From: Cryptomeria japonica
Lineage: Eukaryota; Streptophyta; Pinopsida; Cupressales; Cupressaceae
NCBI RefSeq assembly: GCF_030272615.1
Contig: NC_081410.1
Span: forward strand, 570,791,152 to 570,855,151
DNA: 64,000 nucleotides
Direction: 5' to 3'
Position 1 is the first letter of the stretch, and the number at the start of each line of letters is the position of its first letter. Made by a program: the position numbers and the translations under genes. Below are positions 22,531 through 33,607 of this stretch, piece by piece. The notes beneath the pieces were generated by a model that saw only the letters and a program-made list of their open reading frames with translations, was not told the DNA's origin and ran no database searches.

Positions 22531-24124
22531 AAACCTATCATGGTAGCCTTCATAGCTAACTTCGCGCACCCAGAGATCTTAAATGGTTCATTGGATTTTG
22601 ATAAAAAAAATTACTTGTCTTTGTATGCGACTTAACTGCTTATAGCTATTGATCTGGCTTCTGGGTAGTAACGATGCACATTGTGGAATCAGTTATGCAG
22701 ACAAAGGTCAAAAAGTACACATTTCAATGTGTCACCTACCTAACTAAAGATGTTCCAGTAACCGTTAACTGAAAATCGCTAGTACTTGTTGACAAATATC
22801 CCAATAGTAGTGCACAAATGTTCCAATAGTGGTACACAAATGGGACAAATGTTCAAATAGTTGTGCATAAATGGGTCAATTAATTACAAAAAATGACTGG
22901 CTATTGATACAAAACAATTTTATTAATGGTGTTTTCACTATGATGACTATTGGGGGGTCAACATGACAATAAAATGATGGTTATTGGAACTATGTTATCT
23001 ATTGGTGCTCTTCCCCTAATTCTATTCTATAAGGGAAGAAATCCAACATGCTACGTAAGGATTAAATCCAACATGCTACGTAGGGATTAAAACAACTCCC
23101 CTACAATGCGGCGTCAAACTGATTTGTGAAGCCGCCACCGTCTCTTTCACATGCTCTGTTTTGAACTCACTGGTTACAACTTTCAAAGTTGCGCTGCCTT
23201 TCCAAATTCACTCTTGAATTTTGCAATTTTGCAATTTTGCACCCTCTTTCTCTATGTTTTACGCCACTCAGTTTCCTTCAATTTAATTTGTTTGCGCAGC
23301 AATCTCTGGAGGCTAAATAAAATGTATCGCCCTCCATTCTCTACTGATTCTATCTATCCATCCCCTCTGTTTGAATCAACCCACACGCTTATTCACCTAT
23401 GTCGTTGTGATTGCAATCTCCGCTTTAAATCTACAAAGAGGACTCCATCGTAAGCAGGATACTCCCTCTCTTCACCTTTTTAAAGAGAGTTGCGAACTTT
23501 CATTTCTTTCTTCCAAGGTGGTGCCTCTTTGTTCAAAACCTCTGCATTCAGGAAAAGCCAAAAGTCTTCGAAACATTGTGCTTAGCCTTCTTTCCACGAT
23601 GCTCGTGAATCAACTTAGGAGCAGGTCATGGATATCCATCAACTATTATGACAGGCATGTATGCAAAATATGCAAGCATGGGCAAGGCACGTGGACATAG
23701 TTCCTCAAAGTAATGTTTGAGGCGGCTCTGTGAAGGCACTACTTTGAAAAGTATAAAGTTTTTTAATAATATTATACTAGGGAAATGTATTATTAGTCCC
23801 GCCTATATAGGCAGAGAACTAATGTTTTCAATTCAGCTCTTTTTATTACTTCGTGCAAATTGAAGGTAAATTTTTTCACTTTTCTATAGTTTCTAACATC
23901 TAAATTTGGTAAATAATATTTTTGACGATTTTCTTGCCTTTTTCTAATTGCTTCCTTGTATTTTTGCTAGTGGTTTTTTTCATTTTAATTATGAAAAATC
24001 ACAAGAAAAAAAATGTTCACGTGGTACTTGTACAACTATAGTACACACAGTTTATCATTGCTAATGCAATAATTAAGAGTCACATTAGTGATAGAATTAA
24101 TGTACTAATTAAGAGTCACATTCA
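22531..24124. other. AT-rich spacer, no supported gene
   Basis: Seen here: degenerate short repeats of the type CAAATGTTCCAATAGTGGTA at 22790-22870, a 27-bp duplication (ATCCAACATGCTACGTARGG) at 23041-23090, and scattered ORFs of up to about 120 codons without protein-like features. A stretch at about 23645-23700 would read MYAKYASMGKA on the plus strand, reminiscent of a PPR repeat, but it is too short to call. Confidence 0.3.
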
Positions 24125-24240
24125 TGATAGAATTTATTTTGATGGGATCTTAGCTCAATATGGAGGAAGGCCCTCCATAGTGATAGAATTTATTTTGATG
24201 GGATTTTAGCTCAATCTGGATGAAGGCCCAGCATAGTGTT
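24125..24240. repeat. 56-bp tandem duplication
   Basis: TGATAGAATTTATTTTGATG at 24125 recurs at 24181 with the same following GGATYTTAGCTCAATMTGGA and GAAGGCCC blocks. A shorter related duplication (AATTAAGAGTCACATT) lies just upstream at about 24070-24120. Confidence 0.75.
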
Positions 24241-25082
24241 CTCCCAGCATGGATTGCTTTGAAAAGCTCAAATAGATTGGAGAAGGCACATACGAGTAAC
24301 TTAAAAATTTATTCTCCTTTGATATCCAAATGAATGGAATTCTGTATTTGTTTATTTCATTATTTGAAACCTGTAATTAGATTTTTAGTTTCTTCGACCT
24401 TTCATGACTGAAGCCCTAGTTTTGTCACATAATTCATTTTGCAGTTTGTTAATAATTATGGAATTCAAGTGTTAATGTTCCCTTCAGTCCCAAGGCTTAA
24501 TTTTTCCGCTTCTATGAACATGCCTTCCTTTCGCTATCATTTTGCTACATGTAGGAGGATGCAGAGAAAGATATTTGCTCTCAATTGAAAATTTAGTTAT
24601 CTAATTGCAAACTTTTCCAATCTTATTGTTAGTCCCTGCCTTTTAGGTGGGGAGACTAACATTTTCGGTAGGCTTCTTCCCAATTAATCCGCCCTCGAGA
24701 ATGGTGTATACACGACTTATCCTATGGTTTGAGAAAATTCGGTATTTAATCTCATTTTTTCAATATTTCTTTCTGTGCTGTGGTTGGTTGCTGGGGTTTT
24801 TCTGGTGTTATTTTTCGACCACCTTGCAAATATTATTTGGAAAATCAGGGGCGTGGCAGCTATGGAGTGTAATGGCTTTGCGTGGAATTTTGCGGGAAGA
24901 AAACGTGCCATTGTTTGTTGGTTGCTATCTTTCTCTCCATTCTTACCACACTTAGCAGCTGCCTTATTAATTTCAAAAAGAAATATTGTATCTTTTTCAT
25001 GTGCACGGGTGAGCTCTTCGCAAAGGCGAGTGCGGAAAAGACCAAAAATAGTTCTGGACAGGTATGTTCTTTTCCGAAAATT

Positions 25083-25390
25083 TAAAGAATTATTGACAGG
25101 TTCTGTATTTAGGGTTTTTGTCTATTTCTATAATACTTAAAAGATTTAATCCTTATCTGGTTTTCGATGCCCTTTCCATTAATAGGTGTCTCCTTAATCT
25201 TATTTCCATCTGCATTCTTTCTTCCTGTGCTAATATGGGTACTTTGAAGTGGGGCATGGAAACTTTAAGGAATTATTCACAGGTTCTGTCTCTAGGGTTT
25301 TGTCCATTTCTGTAATACTTATCAGATTTAATCGTTATCTGGTCTTCGATGCCCTTTCCCTTAATAGGTGTCTCCTTAATCTTATTTCTA
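25083..25390. repeat. 183-bp-period direct duplication
   Basis: The block AATTATTGACAGGTTCTG...CGATGCCCTTTCC...AATAGGTGTCTCCTTAATCT starts at about 25083 and recurs from about 25266 with scattered substitutions. Both copies are about 124 bp with a less similar spacer. The second copy abuts the PPR pseudogene. Confidence 0.75.
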
Positions 25391-25394
25391 TTGA

Positions 25395-25830
25395 CCATTG
25401 CATTTGGCAGAACAATTTAAGAGCCTTGATATTCTGCCCATTCTGAGCATAAGCTGATATCATGGTCGTCCACAACACTAGATACTGTCAAGCTTTAAGC
25501 ATGCCTTCAGAACACTCCCAAAGGTAAATTAATTTGGCTTCACTCCCATGGAAGGCATTTGTCTATTTATGTCCAAGACTTCTTCATTGTGTCTATTCAT
25601 AATCCTCACACATCTTGCAAAGATGGTGTTGCATGAGATCAAATCTTGTTCAGACATTTTGTCAAATAGTTGGTGTGCATCATCCAAACAAACTCATTAG
25701 GAATACATGAAATAGTTTTTGTTCAAAGCATTGCCTTCGTTACTACAAGTTTTAATGACTTGGGCATGGATTCCCTTAATTTGTATGACTTTATTGATCG
25801 AAGATGAAGACTGCAATACTATATCATAGA
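25395..25830 (-). pseudogene. PPR (pentatricopeptide repeat) protein fragment
   Basis: On the minus strand three consecutive PPR-like segments can be read: IHAQVIKTC near 25760, DDAHQLFDKMSEQDLISCNT at about 25680-25625 followed by EEVLDINRQM, GVKPN*FTFGSVLKACLKL at about 25540-25490, and, after a frame change, WTTMISAYAQNGQ and ALKLFCQMQ at about 25480-25405. The spacing and the motifs (LFDKM, VKPN.FTF.SVL.AC, MISAYAQNG) are those of plant PLS-class PPR proteins, which bind organellar RNA. It is broken by TAA and TGA near 25700, TAA in the VKPN segment and a frameshift near 25485. It covers about 145 codons, whereas intact genes usually have several hundred. The only host-gene relic recognised in the window. 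Confidence 0.82.
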
Positions 25831-25839
25831 CGTTGTGCT

Positions 25840-28800
25840 CACCTTGATTTTTGTTCTAATATGGTTTTTTAAGTACTTTCTCAAGTGGAATTTATTTATC
25901 CGATATATAATTACTATTTATATGATTGATAAACTCTATCAAATACACAACTAGCTGTGGATTAGTATCAAAATCAATTTTTTTTTTTTTCTCTAAATCC
26001 TTTTGTACAATATCTCTGCAAAAAGATTCTGTGCACGCTAAGTCCTATAGAGATATTTTACATTGAGTCATTTTTATTTGTTGGCCTATATAGCATCTAA
26101 GTCAATTTAGTAGCATTTCACTTTTACTTCTTGGCCTTATACGTAAAGAGTTTTGAACATGTACGTTACCTTAAAACATGTTTTATGCACCAACTTTTCC
26201 AAGAGCAACCATCCCGACTGCATAAGGTATGATAGAAATAAATTTTCCTGGGTATGAATGAAATTAAATATTGTGGAACAATCTTATTTTCTAGTAAAAT
26301 ACCTATAAAATATATCATTCTGCAGATTTAAACACAGCTACAGATGATTTTATTCCATTCCCATTAAGTGATAAATGCTTTATTTGAATACTATAAATGT
26401 TTTCTTTGATTGGACATCATACAATCAAAAATGTTCTTGATGTTATGAAACTCTATAGATTATAAATATAAATCTCATACAAGTTAATTGTGGTTTTAAG
26501 TGGCTATTAGGTTTAATAGTAGTAGTAAAAAAATTGTGAAAATATCGTTGAAAAATATGGAAGAAGGTGAAACAAATATAAACTCAAAACACAATATCAA
26601 ATAGCAAAAAATTATAACAGTTAGAAACATGCATCTCTATTTTCTCTTTTCTTTGGAGTACAATAGAATGACCAACATTTTTGTCCAACCTCCATTCAGG
26701 ATGCATGAAAATTCCCAAGTTCTAAGCTATGCACCATTACAGTGATTCGGTCTTGACAAAATGAGAAATTGATGTTTAAAATCTTATTAGAAATTGACAA
26801 TGTTGTGAAATGAGGGCATGAAAAATAATTTGGCTAAGCTTTGAGTTCTATCCCAACAGGTTTTGAAATTATAATACAGTCACTGAATTTTTCCCTACTA
26901 CTCAAATATATTTCACTGCCCATAAGTTTGGATATTAACTAGCTCAGATATCTTAAATAACTGAGGAGCCTTGTAGCTGATATACCTCAGAATGTAACAG
27001 AAACATATTTAAAATATTTGAGCTTAGTTAAAATCTTCTCTACTTAATGCCTTTTAAATTGTTTTCAAAACAGTTTAAATGCCTAAATAAATAAACATAT
27101 CTTTGGCACATAGTAGTGCAATTTAATCTTGCATTGAAAATTTAATTCATTGACGTGCACAAATAATGGATCAAATTTTGCTGTACTTGATCTGTTAAAT
27201 TTTTATATTTATATTATTTATACGTGTCAATAATTAAAACTTGAAAAGTTTAAGGACAAACGCTGCTTAACAAAGCCTTAGCTACATGTAATGCTTCAAC
27301 CAATGTCATTTTACTTGTTTGCAATCGAGGATAATCCCATGGAGCATCATCCACTACTTTTCTGTATAGCTCTAATTATTTCATAATTAGAAAATAATAT
27401 AATTATAATTTTAAATATTTGGTGTTATTGCAGTTCGTTGTAGTGACTTTGTTGTTGTGTGCATTATTCATTTACGTTGTGTTCACAAAGATGACCAAAT
27501 AAAGACCTGGGAAAGGCATTCGTCAGAAGGAAAATGCATTGAGATTCACAAGCCACTCAGAATTTTTTTTAGGACTAAAAAGAGAAATAATCTAGATAGA
27601 ACTTAAACATTGCTAACATGAACGTGTAAATAATTTATTTCAATGGATTCCTTGATAGTTCAGACTTTGAAGATTGATGATTAAATTCAGCTAAATAGAC
27701 CAATATATGTGACTGATCTGACAAATATATGTTGTTAACCCAAATTTCATCTAGCCTTGCTACTACACTCCCTTTTTGGTACAACAAATCCCCTCCAAAT
27801 TAAGATGCTTTTCTCACTACTCTACATATAATGGTAAACCCGAGTCTCTTGGCACAAAATCTATCAATGAGCCAAGAACCTGATCTGCTCCCTGACATAA
27901 ACTGGAATCCAAGTTTGGATCTTGAACCATAATTACTGACCTGTAGAGGACATATAAAAAATTTATTCTCATAGACAGGAAATGAAAGAACTTTCCGTAA
28001 GAAAACAATTCCACATAGAACAACAATCTTATAATTGGCCGATTTTTCATAATTCTAGTAAAAGCATGAGATAGTGTTGGTTTATTGTATCTTTTCGGTT
28101 TTCCAAACTTAAAAAATCATATTAATCCAAAGGGTTGAGTTCAATTAGTTAAAAAGTTGGGGTCTCTATTTTTATGAATTTAGGATCTTTTGCTTGTATT
28201 GTATTTTTCTCTTTGTTATGCAGTTGATTGAGCAAGTTGTTACTTTGATTAGACTTTTGAAGGCTCTTGCATTAGTTGGAGGCTTTTTATTGCTGCAAGT
28301 TTATTCTAAACAATGGAGATTAGCCACCACTAGTATGGTACTGGCATGTGATTTGCATCTTTTAAATACCCTTGTACTTTTCAATCTAATTTATTGATTT
28401 TTCATATCATCCTGAATGGAAAAACTAGGGATGAAAATTATAAATGAGTACACATTGGATATCTCTATCCAGAAAGTTGGGTGTTGTTGTTTTCCTCCTT
28501 TCTATTTAATAGAATAATTTGTCATAATTTTTTTAATGTCTTAATGTTGTTCATTTTGCAGGTTTTTTGAATACAGAAGCTGAAAACAATTAGGATACCC
28601 ATAGAAAAAATTTACTTAAATTTGATACTTTCTAATTTTTGCTTGACTTCTTTGAAGAGATTAAATGTAAAAAGGAATTTACAAACCTTTGATCTTTTTC
28701 TGCTTCAACAAGCTATACAAAGAATTATGATACTCATGTGCTCCTATTACCATTGACCATGTATGGTTCACTCACTATCCTACATCACTATATCTCGTTA

Positions 28801-29367
28801 CACTCACTGTGAATAGGTTAATGCACCTACTATGGAGCCTCATCTTGTTTCATGCCAACTTTCTTCATTTTTATTTAGCGGCACTATATCTAATTGCAGT
28901 CATTCTATTTTGTAACTATAACCCCAACATTGTTAAAAATCTCAAATTTATTGCAAATGGTAGGGACTTCAGCTGCATCGCTGCTCTTGTTGATATTAGT
29001 TTTCACATCTCATTCTGTAATAGTGTAGATTTGATTTGATTTTTTTATTTGTATTCATATGGGAGATATGATTTTAGAATGATGAAATTTGCATTCTATT
29101 TTTTTTAAAATTTTTATTTATTTTAGAGAGAATCTTTTTTCTTTTTTCTTCTAAGTGGAAAAGATTTAAATTAAATATAACGATGTTTATAATATACATT
29201 TTATCATTTAGTCAAGTGTCCTTAAAAATGATATACACATTTTTATTGATCTATCGTCCATCTTATTTATTCAAACATATATTTTGATATTTTTATTTTT
29301 ATTTCAAACACATCCCAATATTTACTTAATTGTATCATTTCCATGTGTTGAAGTGTTACTATGTGTG
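25840..29367. other. AT-rich intergenic region, no supported gene
   Basis: Very AT-rich with homopolymer runs and no long open frame of convincing composition. Two exon-like stretches, minus 27817-27960 and plus about 28215-28330, have splice-like borders but are too short and isolated to support. The rest shows nothing recognisable. Confidence 0.3.
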
Positions 29368-30570
29368 TGTAGTGTCATAAATTTGTGACCCCCCCAATTT
29401 TAACCACATTTGGGGTCCTCACCTTGGCGGTGACATCTCCTTCCCTAATCGAGACCTATTTCTGCATTTTCACCCCTTCACCCTTCCTCCTTCATGTCTT
29501 GTGGCTACTCTGTATCTTGTCTGGGGCCCAAAATAGGCAAGGATAGGGGTGTGGCGCTCTTGTTCCCCATAGGTCAGGGGCATGGCACCCTTGTCCTTAC
29601 CCCTTAGGGTGGCCCTATGTTCGGTCAACCTGGTCTCTTATGCATTGTTCGTCTTCGGGGTTTGTAATTCCTCTTTGTCAGTCTTTGGTGGTTGAAAATT
29701 AATCCTTGAGGCATGTATAAAAAGGAATTCAATACCCTCATTGAGTAGGACGGATAGACGGATGATAAGGGATAAGAGGCATAAGGATAAGATATGAGAT
29801 TTCAAGGTCATCATCAAGCATTCAAGCATTCAAGTCTTCTTCATTCATCCATTGGAGCAACACTACAACATTCATTTGCAAGCATGTATGTGTGTTAGAG
29901 TTTTGTCATGTTACATGCCATTTCATGCAATATTTATGGTTACATTCAAGAAGCAAAGCAATCATCATCAACAAGTTGCAGATCTACAAGATATACATTT
30001 TCATTGTTTACATTCAAGCATTTGCAATTACTTTCTTTCAAGGTTGATTACTCAATTGGGGTTTGATTGAGGCAAACCCCTATCCATAACCATTCTCCCT
30101 CTCTTTTTCGTGTGTAGGTTGTAGGTGCACAAATGTAATTGCGGGTTTGACCTCCATTTGCAGAGATAGAACTCTTTTCATTTCGCAGATTTTGTGACGG
30201 ATCATGTACATTACCGCCATGGTCTTGACAAATTTTCTCCAAATTAGTAGGGCAAATCCACATCAGTCTAATTAGATCAGATCCGAAGTTACAGCGCGAT
30301 CCCAAACTGGTAGCTCCTCATTTCACTCATTTCCTTTCTCTTTTCCACATAGTCAACAACTCAACTTTCTCATTTACAAAATAGGGTAAATCACACTTCA
30401 ACCACCTTCAATCCACTCAGAATTTACATCCTTGTTTCCCTCAGGTTTGGATCTAGCAGATTAAACCCCTCTTTTGAATGTAAAGTTCCTTTTCAAGTGA
30501 AAATCATCTCAGTGGCTTTCTTTCTCTCTCCTAGGTGGGGAGTCACTAGGATCCAATTTTCCACTTTACA
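29368..30570 (+). mobile_element. Solo LTR, related to the gypsy-type LTRs at 41.9 and 48.5 kb
   Basis: 1,203 bp. It starts TGTAGTGTCATAAATTTGTG (compare TGTAGCGTCCTAAAATTGCG at 41931) and ends TTTTCCACTTTACA (compare TTTTCCGCTTTACA). It carries the same order of blocks: a TATA-like TATAAAAA at 29716, CATTCAAGCATTCAAG near 29816, GGCAAACCCCTA near 30071, GTGTAGGTTG near 30112, and TCTTTTGAATGTAAAGT near 30471. The flanks GTGTG (29363-29367) and GCGTG (30571-30575) look like a 5-bp TSD with one substitution. No internal sequence adjoins it, so it is probably the product of LTR-LTR recombination. Confidence 0.78.
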
Positions 30571-31675
30571 GCGTGACATAATTATGATTAACTCTTACAT
30601 ATGCTTTTCCCACCAAGAACCAACTAAACAAAAGCTCACATAATTGAATACATTTTCTTGTATTTAAAGTTATTATGTTGTGTCTATTTATTATATCCTC
30701 AACTTTCAACCTTTATTCACATATCATTTACACTTTAGGAAATTAATGGCTCAATTTGGTGCTCTAAAATAATTGTAGATTTACCCATTTATCTAACAAA
30801 ATTTGCACAACTGAGACTTGATCTCTCTAATCTATTATGCTAGGTGAAAATATTTGTTTTCAATATAATAACAATCCGTCAAAGATGTCTTTCAATTCCA
30901 ATAGTCCTAAATATTAGAAAAAATGCAAAAAAACATAAGAAAATTACGTAATTTTTAAATTAGAACTATAAAAATTTATTGATAGATATGAATATTTTTT
31001 AGTGTAGATTTGATTTTGATCTATGATTTTTTCTTCATACCAGAGTTACTTTAAAATTTATTTCATTTTATCGTTCAGATTATGTTCAAGAGTGTAATTC
31101 TATATATTTCTATGTTATAATCTTTGAAAAAACCTTGGAGTTCTCTCATATTCTTATGTATGCCTTACTTAGATGCTTTTCTCTTTGTGTCTATTTTATC
31201 AATGAGTTGTAATAGAACATCTATAGTATAACTTAACTCGTGTTCTTTTGTATTTTATTTTATTTTCTCTAGTATCTTGGACCAAGCTACTTATCCCAAT
31301 TGTTATGTTCACTTTCTATTAGGAAAGGTAAGTCAATTTTACTCCTAATATTGAGTATATTAAGAATGCAAATTTTAGACTATGAAACACAAAAACCTCT
31401 TTTTCTAGGCTATAGACTTTGTTCTTGGGAAAAGTAAAATTATTTGGCATCACTTCCAAGGATTCATTTTTCAGGAATATTTTCAAGCTCTATAATTTTA
31501 AAATAGAGCCCAAATGGCCTCCTAGATAAAAGATGATGGGCTCTAGTAGATTTTTCTACTACAATGAAAATTAAACAATGTAAGTTCATAAAAATATGTT
31601 GTAAGAGGAAGTTACACTTGTTGACCAGATTATGATGCATGTTATGTGAGGTTAGAATCTTTCATGGTCTATCTA
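30571..31675. other. AT-rich region, nothing recognised
   Basis: No coding signal, repeat or RNA gene was seen. Confidence 0.3.
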
Positions 31676-31935
31676 GCTTCTTTATAAAGGTTATATGAAA
31701 GTTTAGTGGAATTTGTGCTCCAATTGAGGAAACAATAAAGGGAAATAAGAAACTACTTCAATGGAACAAGGAAGATAAAAGAAGCTTTCAGTTACTTAAG
31801 GAAAATATTATAGAACAACCTATTCTAGGCTTACTTGATTTCAATAACTTTTACAAATGAAATGTGATGCTAATGGGACTGTAGTAAGTGCTTTCTTAAG
31901 TCAGACAATTTCTTACTAAAATGAAAAAGATTAAT
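31676..31935 (+). pseudogene. Ty3/gypsy reverse transcriptase-RNase H junction relic
   Basis: Plus-strand reading with frame changes gives SFIKGYMKV, then ICAPIEE, LQWNKEDKRSFQLLKE, QPILGLLDF, and CDANGTVVSAFLSQ. This order (FIKGFSK-like, W-x6-F-x2-LK, PVL-x-DF, CDAS-x-G-x-AVLSQ-like) is the connection between the RT thumb and RNase H of gypsy elements, including the first catalytic Asp region of RNase H. About 85 codons remain, with a stop near 31858 and no surrounding LTRs. The following roughly 290 bases are AT-rich with nothing seen. Confidence 0.75.
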
Positions 31936-32225
31936 TATGCAAAAAAGAAGTGTTCTTCATATTAAAAATAATTTTATGTTGTTGTCCAAGCTTTGAAAAA
32001 GTGATGGAATTATTTAATACCTAAATAATTTGTATTATATGGGTATGTGGAATATCAAAGGGGTCTAAAAAGTGGAGATGCGAAAAAAAAATGTGTTTTT
32101 CCTTTTCCCAAAAACATGATTTTAAATCTACTTTGACTTTTTACTTGGGTCGGGAAAAGTACATGTTTCCATGGTAAAACCCAAAACTAAATAGATATCC
32201 ATTTCTAGTAGATATCCATTTCATA

Positions 32226-32232
32226 CACCATA

Positions 32233-32296
<64 letters not shown>

Positions 32297-32480
32297 TTAT
32301 AATATATAATATATCATAATATATAATATATGATATATAATGTATGTATATTCTTAATATATAATGTATAATGTATAGTGTATAATATATATTATATATT
32401 AATATATGATATATAATATATGTATATTCTTAATATATAATGTATAATGTATAATATATATTATATATCATGATATATAA
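32226..32480. repeat. (TA)n microsatellite and AT-rich tandem repeat
   Basis: An almost pure TA dinucleotide run of about 65 bp (32226-32293), then AT-only sequence in which a block of about 60 bp (TGTATATTCTTAATATATAA and following) occurs twice, near 32345 and 32422. Strongly self-complementary. Confidence 0.9.
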
Positions 32481-32888
32481 TTTGTAATTTAAATTATTAT
32501 AATAGTGTCAATATGTTATATTAACATATTAATCATGGAAATTAAAAAAAAGTGTGTCAAGTAATGATTTTTCATTACCTAAGACAACTATAAAAAAATA
32601 AGACCCATAAGCCTCATTTTTACCAATTTCAATGACAAAATAGGCATGGGGGAAAATAAAACATATCAAATATCTATTTGTATTTGATATTCATTGCAAA
32701 AAAAATATTTTCTTTCCCAAATTAAAAAAAAGGTATGTTGATATCCCTTTGAAGGTGTGACTGCATAGTGTGGAAAGGGGAGTGAGATTCTTGGAGAAAG
32801 CTAAAAGAGAGTATCACTAACTATTTTGATATCCCTTTGAAAGTTAAAGATCAACTTATGATGGAGGCTAAGGAGCTCTTAGATATTC

Positions 32889-32893
32889 TATCT
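32889..32893. repeat. Left TSD copy of the copia element (TATCT)
   Basis: The partner is TACCT at 39551-39555, with one substitution between them. The pair supports a genuine transposition rather than recombination. Confidence 0.6.
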
Positions 32894-33345
32894 TGTAGGA
32901 TTTTGCCAAGATCAAGGGCACAATGAAAAGCATAAAAAGAGAGACAATAAAATGACAAGAACAAACTGTATTCTCATCAATATGCAAAATGATCAACTGG
33001 ATTAACCAATACAATGAATATAGGCCTTCTTATATAGGCAAGGCCATATGGATGTAGGAGCACACAATCATGACATGTGGCTCAATGAGAAACAAGGGTA
33101 GGTAAGAAATATTAGGGGTAGGTAAGAAAAATAATATAATATTCCACAAGAGGTGGATGACCCACCGAATGTAGAGTGTAACAACAAAAGAAGACCACAA
33201 AAGGTGGAATTTCTCCTACAAGCTCTATCCCTATGTGCACACTTCCCTAAGTGTCTCAAATCCAAACTACGAAGAGATGCATTATCTTAAGTTAACTTAA
33301 GTAAAGTGTAATAATATCCATAGTGAATATTTATTTACACCAACA
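32894..33345 (-). repeat. 3' LTR of the minus-strand copia element
   Basis: On the minus strand it runs TGTTGGTGTAAATAAATATT...GGCAAAATCCTACA, 452 bp. It is about 96% identical to the LTR at 39099-39550 by hand count. Confidence 0.93.
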
Positions 33346-33357
33346 CCCCCCCTTAAG
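33346..33357 (-). promoter_or_regulatory. Polypurine tract of the minus-strand copia element
   Basis: On the minus strand CTTAAGGGGGGG lies directly before the 3' LTR, the expected plus-strand primer position. Confidence 0.85.
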
Positions 33358-33607
33358 TGCAACTTAGGGGAATGAAGAATCAAGTCAAAAATGCAAGATG
33401 GGTCCCAGATACTAGGCCATGATAGCTACCCATGTACAAATGCAAGCAAAACTATGCAAAGTAATCTCTCACAAACGGAGAAAGGGAGAAAACCCAGTGG
33501 GAAAAAAATCCCCCCCAAAAGAGAGATTAATATACAAAAGACTCTCAAAGAAGAAGGGCAAAACTTTAAAGAGGAAAAAGTCCCCCCCATAAGAGAGGAA
33601 GGAGAAG

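Noticed and set aside
23600-23705. Possible PPR scrap on the plus strand (MYAKYASMGKA)
   Set aside because: Eleven residues resemble a PPR helix, but the flanks do not extend the match, and the nearby PPR fragment is on the other strand.
24647-25140. ORFs of 102 and 121 codons on the plus strand
   Set aside because: Overlapping frames with hydrophobic, Cys/Phe/Leu-rich composition typical of T-rich DNA. No motif, start context or repeats support a gene.
27817-28050. Exon-like minus-strand stretch (QDPNLDSSLCQGADQVLGSL)
   Set aside because: Compositionally plausible and bordered by AG and GT, but isolated, with no neighbouring exons and no family I can name.
28194-28397. Exon-like plus-strand stretch (LIEQVVTLIRLLKALALVGG)
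   Set aside because: Hydrophobic and preceded by a TTATGCAG acceptor-like site, but a single short segment in AT-rich DNA is not enough evidence.
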